From the NCBI GenBank assembly GCA_041396705.1, contig JAWKYB010000015.1, forward strand, positions 71,570 to 135,569: a stretch of DNA of 64,000 nt. The letters run 5' to 3'. This DNA comes from Alphaproteobacteria bacterium. Its GTDB lineage: Bacteria > Pseudomonadota > Alphaproteobacteria > CALKHQ01. The notes under the pieces were generated by a model. That model searched no databases. It had not been told where the DNA came from and was given only the letters and a program-made list of their open reading frames with translations. A program made the translations under genes and the position numbers. Position 1 is the stretch's first letter; the number at the start of each line of letters is the position of its first letter. Positions 32,764-42,400 of this stretch are shown in pieces.

Positions 32764-33254
32764 ACAGGCGAGTTTCCGGCAGCAGCCGCGAGAAGGGACC
32801 TCTGGCATTCGGTATCGCAGACCGCGACGAGAACGATCGACCGCGGGCGAGCGCGCAAGGCGACCCGGACCGGAAGACATTGCAGCCATTGCGCGTGCTG
32901 GTGGTCGAGGACGAATTCCTCGCTGCCATCACCACCGCCGACATGTTGCGCGACGCCGGCTACGACGTTATCGGACCGGCGCGTTCCGCGGCGGAAGCGC
33001 GGCGGCTGGTGCAGCAGCACGAGCCGGACGTGGCATTGATGGACATCCAGCTCGCCGGTGCGGCCGACGGAGTCGATGCGGCCATCGACTTGTTCCGCAC
33101 GTTCGGCGTGCGATCGATCTTCGTGACCGCCCATTCCGACCGCCTCACCCGCGAACGTGCCGCTGCCGCGCGCCCGCTATCGTGGGTTGCCAAACCGTAC
33201 AGCGACGATCAGCTGCTGCGCGCCCTTCGGCTTGCTGCCGACGAACTCGGCTGA
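32757..33254 (+). CDS. Single-domain response regulator
   Basis: 165 aa. The first 45 residues are charged and unstructured; the rest is a receiver: VLVVEDEF acidic pair, D96 (VALMDIQLA), FVTAHSD with the switch Thr, and VAKPYS with the conserved Lys. No output domain, so it may relay phosphate or act by protein contact, as in HWE-kinase relays. The GTG at 32757 overlaps the stop of the RHH-receiver gene by seven bases, so the two are translated together. The gene converges on the secreted protein gene, seven bases away. Confidence 0.88.
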   Translation: MLDRRVSGSSREKGPLAFGIADRDENDRPRASAQGDPDRKTLQPLRVLVVEDEFLAAITTADMLRDAGYDVIGPARSAAEARRLVQQHEPDVALMDIQLAGAADGVDAAIDLFRTFGVRSIFVTAHSDRLTRERAAAARPLSWVAKPYSDDQLLRALRLAADELG

Positions 33255-33261
33255 CCGGGCG

Positions 33262-34656
33262 TCAATCGATGCGCCAGACGTGAACCACGGGTTTCGCGCC
33301 GTCGGCGAACAGTTCGAGCACATACAGGATCTGCCGTTCACGGTCGTAGGCGGCGTCGCCGATGCGCAGGCGCCGTTGCGGGCCGGCGCCCAGCGTCTCC
33401 ACATCCCAGGGCGGCGGGTCAAGGAACAGCACGTCGTCGATCGATACCGCCGCGTAAGGTTGCGGCTGCCACGGGGCGGCCGTGCCGTCGGCCACGGCGG
33501 CCAGGTCGGCGGGGTCGTAGAGGATCAGCTGGGCAGCGAAGCGCGTACTCCACCAGCCGCGAAAATCGTTGTGGCCGGTGCATTCCACCAGCTCGGCCGC
33601 CGGACACTCGGACCCGTCGGCCAGCCGGCAGACCGGGAATTCGCCGACGAAATCGCCGGCGACGCAGGACCGCTCGGCACCCGCCGGATTGACGAAACCG
33701 TACCAGTAGCGGCTGCCGACGGCCTTGGTGCCTGCAAACAGCACCGCCGCGCGCCCGTCGGTTGTCGTCAGCCAGGCCGCGCCCTCCCACTCGTCGGGGT
33801 GCTGGTAGCCGGCGAGCGCGCCCTCGATCCGCTCAGTCTCGGTCGAACTGCGGTAGTGCAGCAGCGTGGTGGCCGGCAGCCGCGCGCCGGCCGCGGCCAG
33901 CGTGCCGTCGGCGGTCCAGGGCGCATAGGCGAACAGCGCAGGCCCCATCCCCGACCAGCCGCCGTCGCGGTAGCGGCCGGTGCCGATCACCCTCCCCTGC
34001 GTGTGAGCCGCCGCCCAGTCGGCCGGGATCTCCAGCATGTAGCCGGTGGTGGCATAGGGCGTCACATCGGCGATCGACCATGGCCCCTGCATCGCCGGCG
34101 CCGACAGGCCGGGCGAGAACAGCGCGTGCGAGGCCTCGTCGTCCTGCAGATGCTGGCCCCAGCCGAGGTGAATGCGCGCGCCGAGCGGCGGCGCGTTCAG
34201 GTACTGCATCGCCACCCGCGGGATTTCGTCGAGCCCGGCGAACCACCCCGCGGCGATGTCGCGGAACGGCTGCACGAAGCCGGCCTCGCCGAGCGCGGCG
34301 GGAGTCGACGCCCGTACCGGCACCGGTATCGTGATCTCCGCCACCTGGTCGCCGTCCGGCAATTCGCCATAGGCCATGCGATCGTGGCCGGTGACGAACA
34401 GCGAGCCGGGGAAGCCGTCCGCCGGCCCGGTCGGATCGCCGTCCGGATTGTAGGTCATCGCATTGCCGCCATAGGCGAAGGTCAGCGGCCGGTCCTCGCC
34501 GCCCGGCAGGCGGAACGCGCCGAGATAATGCAGGCTTTCCGGCGCGATGGTCTGCTGCGCCGCCGCCGATCCGGCGGCGGACAGCACCGCCAGCACGGCA
34601 CAGGCCGGCTTGAACCGCCGCAACCGCGGCCGGAAGCGGTATCCTGCTCGCGCCAT
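33262..34656 (-). CDS. Secreted protein of unknown function
   Basis: 464 aa, family not recognised. Signal peptide (FKPACAVLAVLSAAGSAAAQ) then a large mostly beta-strand region with repeated Gly/Trp/Tyr-rich segments (LHYLGAFRLPGG, FAYGGNAMTYNPDG, LFVTGHDRMAYGELPDG, ILYVLELFADGAKPVVHVW), which suggests a beta-propeller-like domain. Four cysteines lie in a Cys-containing block near residues 330-360 (SCVAGDF, FPVCRLADGSECPAAELVECTG), likely paired. ATG 34656 has GGGGGACGAG upstream. It converges on the receiver gene and diverges from the IDALFD-tail protein. Confidence 0.7.
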   Translation of the reverse strand: MARAGYRFRPRLRRFKPACAVLAVLSAAGSAAAQQTIAPESLHYLGAFRLPGGEDRPLTFAYGGNAMTYNPDGDPTGPADGFPGSLFVTGHDRMAYGELPDGDQVAEITIPVPVRASTPAALGEAGFVQPFRDIAAGWFAGLDEIPRVAMQYLNAPPLGARIHLGWGQHLQDDEASHALFSPGLSAPAMQGPWSIADVTPYATTGYMLEIPADWAAAHTQGRVIGTGRYRDGGWSGMGPALFAYAPWTADGTLAAAGARLPATTLLHYRSSTETERIEGALAGYQHPDEWEGAAWLTTTDGRAAVLFAGTKAVGSRYWYGFVNPAGAERSCVAGDFVGEFPVCRLADGSECPAAELVECTGHNDFRGWWSTRFAAQLILYDPADLAAVADGTAAPWQPQPYAAVSIDDVLFLDPPPWDVETLGAGPQRRLRIGDAAYDRERQILYVLELFADGAKPVVHVWRID

Positions 34657-34916
34657 CGCTCGTCCCCCGGGCTGCCACCGTCCTGTTCTGCATTTGGGGA
34701 CGGCCGCCGTCCGCCGCGCTGCGCGATGATGACGCGCCGCACGCGGCGATGCCCAACCGCGTCGGCCGCCCCGGTGCGACGCGGGTTTGCGGAGCGCGCG
34801 CGACACGCTAGGCTTGCCGGCGGTGGGGAGGATTCGGTTCGTCGGCTCGCGCATCGGTCGGCGGCCGGCGCAACGCAGACAAGACCCGCGCCGCGGCCCG
34901 CGGCCGGGGCACGGCA

Positions 34917-35456
34917 TTGACCCGAGCGAACGAGACCTTGGACAGCGGATCGGCCACACACACCCGGACCTACCGTCGACTGGTCCAGGGCACGACGATC
35001 AACGGCACGACTCTGCTGTCGACCGATTATCTGAACCATTTCAACGAGTTCGTCATGATGCTCGAACTCGTTGCCGACATGCCGGACATGGCGCCGGAAC
35101 TGGAGCAGTGGCAGCCGAAGACCTATGTGCAGCATTTCGCCGACAGCGGCTTCTCGCACAAGGACCTGGCAATCGCGGCCTATGACCACGTGCCGGCCGA
35201 GTTCCGCCGCCCGTTCGATGAGACGATCGCGGCGATCGACGCGATGATCTGCGAGACGGTGCCGCGCGTCGGCGCTCTGCTGGTCGAGCATGAGAGCGAG
35301 GCCGCGCGCCACCACATGCTGACCATCGCCCGCGAGATGCGCGGCATGATCGAGCGCGCCAGTGCGATCATCAACGGTGCCCGGGTCGAGGATCTCGATG
35401 GCGCCGAGGGCGATTCCACCATGGGTCAGGGCGACATCGACGCCCTGTTCGACTGA
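34917..35456 (+). CDS. Helical protein with a FliM-like C-terminal peptide, unknown function
   Basis: 179 aa by a TTG start; the conserved part probably begins at TYRRLVQGTTINGTTLL (residue 18 on), so the exact start is uncertain. The body is predicted mostly alpha-helical (TDYLNHFNEFVMMLELVADM and the long AARHHMLTIAREMRGMIERAS helix). After an acidic linker it ends MGQGDIDALFD, resembling the peptide at the N-terminus of FliM (SQxEIDALL) that binds phosphorylated CheY. A role as a receiver-binding protein is an inference from that tail. Neighbours are not flagellar, but receivers are abundant nearby. Confidence 0.7.
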   Translation: MTRANETLDSGSATHTRTYRRLVQGTTINGTTLLSTDYLNHFNEFVMMLELVADMPDMAPELEQWQPKTYVQHFADSGFSHKDLAIAAYDHVPAEFRRPFDETIAAIDAMICETVPRVGALLVEHESEAARHHMLTIAREMRGMIERASAIINGARVEDLDGAEGDSTMGQGDIDALFD

Positions 35457-35498
35457 AGCGCCGCCGACGCCCGCCGGCGCCGGCGGCCCACGGATCGG

Positions 35499-36425
35499 TC
35501 AGGCCGCTGCCTGGGCAGCGCGCGCGCGCAGCAGAGCGGTGCCGGCGAGCGAATCCAGCAACGCCCGCGATGCCGCCTCGCCCAGCGGCTGCATCGGCGG
35601 ACAGGTCAACGCCCAGCCCTCGTCGTCATAGACCGTCGCGACGATGCGCTTCAGCGCCGGCACCATCGGATGGGTCTGCACCAGCTTGCGGATGCGTGTG
35701 GCCTCGGCCTGCAGGCCGTCGGCCTGCGTCCCGCGCCAGTCGGCGTAGACACGGCGGATGCCGGCCGCGTTGACGTTGCCGGTCGCGGTGATGCAGCCGG
35801 CCCCGCCGGCCCGCAGGCCGTCCAGCAGGAAGACCTCCGAGCCCGGGAAGATCCGCAGCTGCGGGAACTCGCGCAGGTAGGTCGCGGTGTTGTCCCAGTC
35901 GCCCGAGCTGTCCTTGATGCCGACCACGGTGCCTGGAAACGCCTCGACCAGCCGGCCGACCAGCGCCGGGCTGAAGCCGACCTGCGCCACCGGCGGAATG
36001 TGATAGAGCAGCAGCTGCAGCCGGTCGTCGCCGACCCGCTCGATCACCTCGGCGACGAAACGGAACAGGCCGTCATCGCTGACGCCCTTGTAGTAGAACG
36101 GCGGCAGCATCAGCACCGCCGACGCGCCCGCGCGCACCGCATGGCGGGTGAGCGCCACCGCGTCGTCGATCGCGCAGGCGCCGGTGCCCGGCATGGTGCG
36201 CTCGGCCGGGATGCCGGCCGCGATCAGGCCGTCGAGCTGGCGCATGCGCTGCGCCGGCGACATCGAGTTGGCTTCGCTGGTGGTGCCGAACACGGCCAGC
36301 CCGTCGGCGCCGTCGGCCAGGAGATCGCGGCACAGCCGCGCATGGCGGTCCCTGTCGGGCTCCAGATCCGCCGTGAACGGCGTCAGCACCGGGACCCACA
36401 CCCCGCCGAGTTCGCCTGCCTTCAT
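35499..36425 (-). CDS. Dihydrodipicolinate synthase / N-acetylneuraminate lyase family aldolase
   Basis: 308-aa class I aldolase barrel. Family signatures: VPVLTPFTADLEPD, the GTTSEANSMS loop (usual GTTGE has Gly replaced by Ser), MLPPFYYKG, LLYHIPPVAQVGF with the catalytic Tyr, and VVGIKDSSGDW with the Schiff-base Lys. The usual second-site residues that define true DapA are not clear, so it is more likely a sugar-acid or keto-acid lyase than DapA. ATG 36425 is preceded by GGGAGGCAAGCGCGCA. It diverges from the ParA operon. Confidence 0.87.
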   Translation of the reverse strand: MKAGELGGVWVPVLTPFTADLEPDRDRHARLCRDLLADGADGLAVFGTTSEANSMSPAQRMRQLDGLIAAGIPAERTMPGTGACAIDDAVALTRHAVRAGASAVLMLPPFYYKGVSDDGLFRFVAEVIERVGDDRLQLLLYHIPPVAQVGFSPALVGRLVEAFPGTVVGIKDSSGDWDNTATYLREFPQLRIFPGSEVFLLDGLRAGGAGCITATGNVNAAGIRRVYADWRGTQADGLQAEATRIRKLVQTHPMVPALKRIVATVYDDEGWALTCPPMQPLGEAASRALLDSLAGTALLRARAAQAAA

Positions 36426-36757
36426 TGCGCGCTTGCCTCCCTTTCCGTTGCGGCCGGGCCGACCGGCCGCGGCGGACTTTGCAACGCCCCGCCCTCGATC
36501 ACAACGCTTTTGCGTCGCCGCACAACCGCGACGGCGTCGCGGCCGGCAAAAACACGACACAGATCATGCGCTTGTTTCAATAAAATTCTCGCGAAGTTTT
36601 CCTTGCTCTATTCTTATCTTATACTTCTACCTTCATCTTGACTTAACTTCCTCCCCTTACCGTTGTCGCAGGATTCGCCGCCGGTGCGGCGCGGCCTGAG
36701 ACAGAACGACGGCCGGCGCGCCCGTGCCGGCCGCGGGCAGAGGGGAACCGAGGAACG
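36426..36757. other. AT-rich divergent promoter region
   Basis: 332 bases between the aldolase gene and the parA-like gene. From about 36560 to 36660 it is strikingly AT- and pyrimidine-rich (ataaaattctcgcg, ctattcttatcttata), unlike the rest of the window. It should hold both promoters. I see no direct repeat series that would mark a parS-like or RHH-binding centromere. Confidence 0.5.
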
Positions 36758-37480
36758 ATGCAGGTGCTTGTTTTCGCCTCCCAGAAGGGCGGCTCCGGCA
36801 AGACCACGCTGGCCGGCCACGTCGCGGTTGCCGCGGAAATGACCGGGGCCGGGCCGGTGGCGCTGGTCGACACCGACCCGCAGGGCAGCCTGTCCGACTG
36901 GTGGAACGAGCGTGCGGCGGAAACGCCACGCTTCGCCCGCACCACCGTCGACCGACTGCACGCGGACCTCGAGGCGATGCGTGCCATGGGCATCCGCCTG
37001 GTGGTGATCGACACGCCGCCGGCGATCACCGGCACCATCGCCGACGTGGTGCGCGAAAGCGACCTGGTGGTGATCCCGACCCGGCCGAGCCCGCACGACC
37101 TGCGCGCCGCCGGCGCGACCGTGCAGCTGGTCGAAGGCCTGGGCAAGCCGCTGGTGTTCGCGATGAACGCGGCCACCCAGCGGGCCCGCATCACCACCGA
37201 GGCCGTTTTCGCCCTGTCGCAACACGGCACGCTGGCGCCCGCCATCGTTCACCAGCGCACCGACTTTGCGGCCAGCATGATCGACGGCCGCACCGTGATG
37301 GAGTTGCCCAACGCCGGACGGTCGGCGCGCGAGATCATCGACCTGTGGGGCTATCTGCGTCACCGGCTCGACCGCAACCGCGCAGAGGCCGTGACCGGGG
37401 CCGCCACAGTCGCCGTGCCCGGCGGCCACGCCCTGTCGCCGGTCGCCCAGCCTGCCTTCGCACACGCCCAACCGGCATGA
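36758..37480 (+). CDS. ParA-type ATPase (orphan, operon gene 1)
   Basis: 240 aa, ParA/MinD-fold ATPase. Deviant Walker A SQKGGSGKTTLAG with signature K10 and K15, switch region ALVDTDPQGSLSDW (38-46), and Walker B-like RLVVIDTPPAI (about 85-95). No N-terminal DNA-binding extension, so it is the short Soj/ParF type. It is not the chromosomal parA: no parB or gidA/gidB neighbours. It is followed with a 4-base overlap by an RHH protein, which in plasmid ParF/ParG-like systems is the centromere binder. The last 30 residues are Ala/Pro-rich. Confidence 0.88.
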   Translation: MQVLVFASQKGGSGKTTLAGHVAVAAEMTGAGPVALVDTDPQGSLSDWWNERAAETPRFARTTVDRLHADLEAMRAMGIRLVVIDTPPAITGTIADVVRESDLVVIPTRPSPHDLRAAGATVQLVEGLGKPLVFAMNAATQRARITTEAVFALSQHGTLAPAIVHQRTDFAASMIDGRTVMELPNAGRSAREIIDLWGYLRHRLDRNRAEAVTGAATVAVPGGHALSPVAQPAFAHAQPA

Positions 37481-37965
37481 CCCAGGGAGACACGCTGGCC
37501 ATGAAAGCCGCTGCCCTCACCAGCAACCTGCTCGCCCGCAAGGGCGAGGCGCGCCCCTCGCTCGCCCTGACGGTCGAGCCGGTCGAGACCGGCCCGGCCA
37601 AGCCCGCCGTCGAGGCGGCGGCCCACGGCCATGCCGGCGGCTTCGCGACCATCATGCGGCCGTCGCTGGGCCGGCCGGTCGCGCCCGTCGAGGCGCCGCC
37701 GCGGCCCGCGACCGGCGGCGGCGGACCGGGCGGCGGTCCGCAGGCCGACCCGGTGCGGATGACGCTCCGGCTCGACCGCGAACGCCATCGCAAGCTGAAG
37801 ATCCTCGCCGCCCATCGCGGCCTCACGGTCCAGCAGGTGCTGGTGATGGCGATCGACGGAATGGTCAGCCGCTCGCCGCAGAGCGCCGACGGCCGGCCCT
37901 GCGCCTGTCTCAACGCTTCGTCGCAGCAGCCCGCGCCGACGCGGCCCGCCCCCGTGGCATCATGA
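37477..37965 (+). CDS. RHH-domain partner protein (operon gene 2)
   Basis: 162 aa. The N-terminal half (1-90) is low-complexity, ending in a Gly-rich linker. Residues 93-131, VRMTLRLDRERHRKLKIL then RGLTVQQVLVMAIDGMV, form a ribbon-helix-helix motif. A short Cys-Ala-Cys-containing tail follows. The ATGA overlap with the ATPase gene upstream and another ATGA with the PAS gene downstream show tight coupling. By analogy with ParG or omega-type proteins it may bind DNA and stimulate the ParA ATPase via its flexible N-terminus. An alternative start at 37501 is possible. Confidence 0.75.
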   Translation: MTQGDTLAMKAAALTSNLLARKGEARPSLALTVEPVETGPAKPAVEAAAHGHAGGFATIMRPSLGRPVAPVEAPPRPATGGGGPGGGPQADPVRMTLRLDRERHRKLKILAAHRGLTVQQVLVMAIDGMVSRSPQSADGRPCACLNASSQQPAPTRPAPVAS

Positions 37966-38801
37966 GCGCAGCGCCGGCCAAGGCCCCGCGCCGACGGGCG
38001 GCTACCAAGGGCGCAACCTCGCAGAAGGCGCCGGCGGCTTCGCTGTCCGGCATGCGCCTGTGGAAGGCGGACGGGCAGGAGACGGCCGCGGCGGCGAAGC
38101 CCGGCATGCTGACCGGCCTCGCCGCGCCGGCGGCGGAGGCCGAACCGGCGCCGGCGCGCACCCCGCTTGCGCTGGTCGCAGACGCGCCGCGCCCCACCCT
38201 GACTCCGGTGGTGGTATCCTGGCAGGAAGCGCTCGCCGGCGGCCTGCCGGTGCTCACCGTCGATCCCGCCGACCACGAGAACCTGGCGCCGCATCCGACC
38301 GTGATGCTGGTCGAAGGCGGCCTGCCGGAGCATGTCAGCCCGTTCCCGCAGCGGGCGCGCGACGAATCGCGGCGCGACTCCGACATCCTCGGCTATTGGG
38401 CGCGCATCGCCGGCGCGCGGCCGATGCCGGCCTGGCGCGACCTCGACGCCAACCAGATCGCCTATTTCTGGCCGAACTCGTTCCTGCTGGCCTGCAAGCG
38501 CGGCAACCACGGCCGGCCGTTGATCTCGCGCGCGACGCGGATCGTCGACAACGACGGCATGGCCGACCGCAGTGCCGACATCGCCTTCACGCCGCAGATG
38601 GTGGCGTGGATCGTGCGGGTCAGCCTGGACGTCGCCAGGGTCGGCGAGCCGCTGGGCCAGGACAAGCGGTTCGTCGGCCCGACCGGCCACGACCTCGACT
38701 GCGAGATGGTTGCGCTGCCGCTCGGCGAAGAGGACGGAACGGTCAGCCACGTGCTGTGCCACGTCAAGGCGCGGCAGGACGCACACGCGCTGACGGGCTG
38801 A
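37962..38801 (+). CDS. PAS_5-type domain protein (operon gene 3)
   Basis: 279 aa. An Ala/Lys/Pro-rich, probably disordered N-terminus (about 1-125) precedes a PAS_5-like domain: DSDILGYWARIAGARPMPAWRDLDANQIAYFWPNSFLL, then MVAWIVRVSLDVARVGEPLG and ALPLGEEDGTVSHVLCHV. It is similar in pattern to the 14.2 kb PAS_5 protein. The start overlaps the upstream stop (ATGA). It may be the cargo or sensor linked to the ParA/RHH pair. Function unknown. Confidence 0.75.
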   Translation: MSAAPAKAPRRRAATKGATSQKAPAASLSGMRLWKADGQETAAAAKPGMLTGLAAPAAEAEPAPARTPLALVADAPRPTLTPVVVSWQEALAGGLPVLTVDPADHENLAPHPTVMLVEGGLPEHVSPFPQRARDESRRDSDILGYWARIAGARPMPAWRDLDANQIAYFWPNSFLLACKRGNHGRPLISRATRIVDNDGMADRSADIAFTPQMVAWIVRVSLDVARVGEPLGQDKRFVGPTGHDLDCEMVALPLGEEDGTVSHVLCHVKARQDAHALTG

Positions 38802-38989
38802 CGGACACCAGCCCATGCGGCGCGACAATTCGGCGCGCGCCCGTTCCTTCGCGCGGAAGAGCTGAAACCGGCACCTGAGCGCGGCAAGGAACGCACGTGG
38901 ACTCCCGCCGCCGCCGGCCTCCATTTACGAATCTGCAACAGCGCCGACGTTAACTTCCGGTTTCCTGGAGAAGAACCGGATTCCGCACG

Positions 38990-39412
38990 ATGCGCCAGAG
39001 CGTTCCGAGCAGCAATCTTCGCGTCCTCGTCGTCGAGGACAGCTTCGAAACGATGCAGCTGATCAAGAACATGCTGCACGACATCGGCATGACCCAGGTC
39101 TTCACCGCCAAGAACGGCACCGAGGCGCTGGCGCTGCTGAATGCCTACGACGACGACGAGTCGTTCGTCGACGTGATCCTCAGCGACTGGAAGATGCCGG
39201 GCATGTCGGGCATCGACCTGCTGCGCCAGGTGCGAACCTGCGACGAGGAGATTCCTTTCCTGCTGATCACCGGCACCGCCGACCGCGGATCGGTGATCGA
39301 GGCGAAGGCCTGCGGCGTGACCGGCTATATCCGCAAGCCGTTCTCCTCCGCCCAGCTGGAATCGAAGATGCGCGTTGTGTCGCGCATCCTGGAGCATCGG
39401 AAGCAGGACTGA
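38990..39412 (+). CDS. CheY-like response regulator
   Basis: 140-aa single receiver: LVVEDSFETMQ (acidic pair), D66 (VILSDWKMPGMSG), LLITGTAD switch and YIRKPFSSAQ with conserved Lys. Its closeness to CheY-type regulators (DWNMP-like signature) is evident. It precedes a hybrid kinase by 40 bases and is probably cotranscribed with it. ATG 38990 follows ctggagaagaaccgg. Confidence 0.9.
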   Translation: MRQSVPSSNLRVLVVEDSFETMQLIKNMLHDIGMTQVFTAKNGTEALALLNAYDDDESFVDVILSDWKMPGMSGIDLLRQVRTCDEEIPFLLITGTADRGSVIEAKACGVTGYIRKPFSSAQLESKMRVVSRILEHRKQD

Positions 39413-39452
39413 CCGAGCGGTCGCCGGCTGGCCGGTCGAGGATCCCATCTGT

Positions 39453-42400
39453 ATGAACGGCAAGCCGTCAACGAAAGCGCGCGGGGTCAGGGGTCAGCGG
39501 GGTTCGAACACTGGGCCGATCGTTGCGGTCGTTCTTGGCCTGCTGGTAACGGCCGTGGTCACCGCCATCACCGGGCGCGACCACTGGCACGCAACGCTCG
39601 ACGAGCTCTACGACCATCGTGCACGGCCGTTCGCCATGCTGCTCGAGGGCGACGTCGAGCGTCAGATCGGCCATGTTCGGGCCCTGGCCGCCACCTACAC
39701 CTCCTATCGCACGCCGTCGCGCAACGAATTCGCGGATCTGGTCTCGATCACCCTGGACAACTTCGACGGGATCCGCGCCCTGGAATGGGTTCCACGGGTC
39801 GAGGCGCCGCTGCGCCAGAGCTTCGAGCAGGCCGCACGTCACGACGGGCTTGCCGATTTCGCGTTCCGCGAGATCGGGCCCGATGGGCCGCAGGTCGCGG
39901 TCGGCCGACGCGACGAGTACTACCCCGTGTTCCTGGTCGAGCCGCTGTACGGCAACGAGCAGGCCCTCGGACTTGACCTGGCATCGAACCCGGAACGACG
40001 CGAAGCCATGGACCTCGCCCGGGACATGGCACAGCCGATCGCGACCCGCCCGCTGCGCCTTGTTCAGGAGGCGGGCGAGGACTTCGGCTTTCTGGTGTTC
40101 CATCCTGTCTTTCGCGGCAACACCGTTCCGATCACGCTCGACGACCGCCAGCGCCGGCTGGCCGGTTTCACGGTCGGCGTGTTCTCCGTCGACGAACTTG
40201 TTCGCGCAACCATCGGCTCGTTCGAATTCGGCGACGACCTCGACTTCCACTTGTACGACGCATCGGTGCCGGCAGCGGAACTGCCCATGCTGCACTGGCG
40301 CCACGATGAAAGGGAGACTGTGGAACAGTCGTCGGAGGACCTGATTGCGGGAGAGAGCTGGTCCACGAGCTTCGATGTAGCCGGCCGGCGCTGGAAGGTC
40401 GTGTTCGTGCCGCGCGAGCCAGGCCTTGCGGACTACCTGGGTCCGGGACCCATCGCATGGGCCGCGATCGGGCTCATCCTTACCGCGGTGCTCGGCACCT
40501 ACATCGCCTCGACCGGGCGCCGCACACGCAAGATTGCCGGCCTGGTCGCTGCGCGCACCGGCGAGCTCAACCGCACCAACCTGGATCTGCGCGCCGAGGT
40601 CTCGACGCGCATCGCGGCAGAGACGGCGCTCGCACACCAGAACGCAAAGCTCAGACTGATGCAGATCATCGCGTCTGCGGCAAACGACGCCGATACGGTC
40701 CGCACCGCTCTAAGAGTATGCGTTGAAGAGGTTTGTGCCTTTCTGGGATGGCCCATCGGCCATGCTTTCGTAAGGGCGCCCGGCGCCCCCAACACGTTCG
40801 TGCCGTCGGAGATCTGGCACCTGTCGTCACCTGTGCTGGCTTCGGAGTTCGTCGCGCGCACCCGCACAATGCGCTTTGCCATGGGGGAAGGGCTGGTCGG
40901 CGCGACTGCGTCGACGCAGCGCGCACGATGGCTGCACGACGTCAGCGAGGAGCCTGCATTCGTGCGCGCCTCGGTCGGCGACCAGCCCCCGCGCGCGGCA
41001 CTGTTCCTGCCTGTCATTGCCCGAGGCGAGGTCGTCGCCGTGCTGGAGTTCTTCGACCTGAGGCCGGCAATGCTCGACGAACAGGTTCTCGGCCTGATGA
41101 ACCAGATCGGACTGCTGGTCGGGCGGGTTGCCGAGCGCGAGACCGCCGCGGCCGAACTGAGCGCTCGCGAGGAATTCACCCGGCTGGTGACCGACAGCGT
41201 GCCCGTTGTCATCTTCTATGTCGACAGCGACCACCGGCTGGTCTTCGCCAACCGCCTGTTCGGCGCAGTGCTGCAGCGCCCGTTGGAGACACTGCTGGGC
41301 CAGCCGCTTCTGGCCATCTTTGGCGGGGAAGCTCTGGCGATCATCGAGCCCTACATTCAGGCGGCTCTATCCGGCGACGCACAGTCATTCGATGTCGATG
41401 CGCCCCCGGGCGCCATATTCGCCGGCACCTGGCGCAGCACCTATGTGCCGCATCGCACCGCAGACGGCCATGTCGCCGGCTTCTTCGGCATCGCCACCAA
41501 CGTCACCGAACGGCTCCAGATCGAACGGCAGCTCATGCACGCCCAGAAGATGGAAGCGGTCGGCCATCTGACCGGCGGGATCGCGCACGACTTCAACAAC
41601 CTGCTGATGATCATCGACGGCTACGCGCGCCGCGCCGCAGATCAGCTCGACCGGCCCGACCGGGCCAGGCAGTCGCTGCAGGAAGTGCTCAACGGCACCG
41701 ATCGGGCGACGGAGCTGACCCGCAAGCTGCTGACCTTCAGCCGGCGCAAGGCCATGGAGAAGCGGGTGTTCCGGGTGGCCGACGAGATCGGGCGCAATCT
41801 CGACCTGATCCGGCGCTCGGTCGGCGAGCGCTACGAGGTGGTGTTCGCCGACGGCGGCAATGGCGCCTGCGTCGAGACCGACCCGGGCGAGTTCGCACAG
41901 GCACTGCTCAACCTGGTGGTCAATGCGCGCGATGCCATGCCCGGCGGCGGGAAGATCGAGATCGCGCTCGGCAGCCTGCGGATCGACGCGACTGCCGCAA
42001 CGAAAGACAACGGCAGCCGCCGCGACCTGCCCGTCGGCCGCTATGTCGAGGTCACGGTGATCGACCATGGCCAGGGCATCCCGCCGGATGTCCTGCCGCA
42101 CGTGTTCGAGCCGTTCTATACGACCAAGGACCAGGGCAAGGGCACCGGGCTCGGCTTGCCCATGGTCTATGGCTTCGCCACGCAATCGGGCGGAACCGCC
42201 GAAATCGAGAGCGTCGCCGATGTCCTGACGACGGCACGCATCGTCCTGCCCGCGACCGACCGCGAACTGCCGCAGGAGAGCGCCGTGCCCGCCGTCGACT
42301 GCAAGGGCCACGGCGAGACGATCCTGCTGGTCGAGGACGACACCGCGCTGCTGGACCTGACCGAATCGACCCTGCAATCGCTCGGCTACAACGTACTGGC

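Noticed and set aside
36426..36757. A possible parS-like centromere upstream of the ParA operon
   Set aside because: No series of direct or inverted repeats could be found by eye; only AT-richness.
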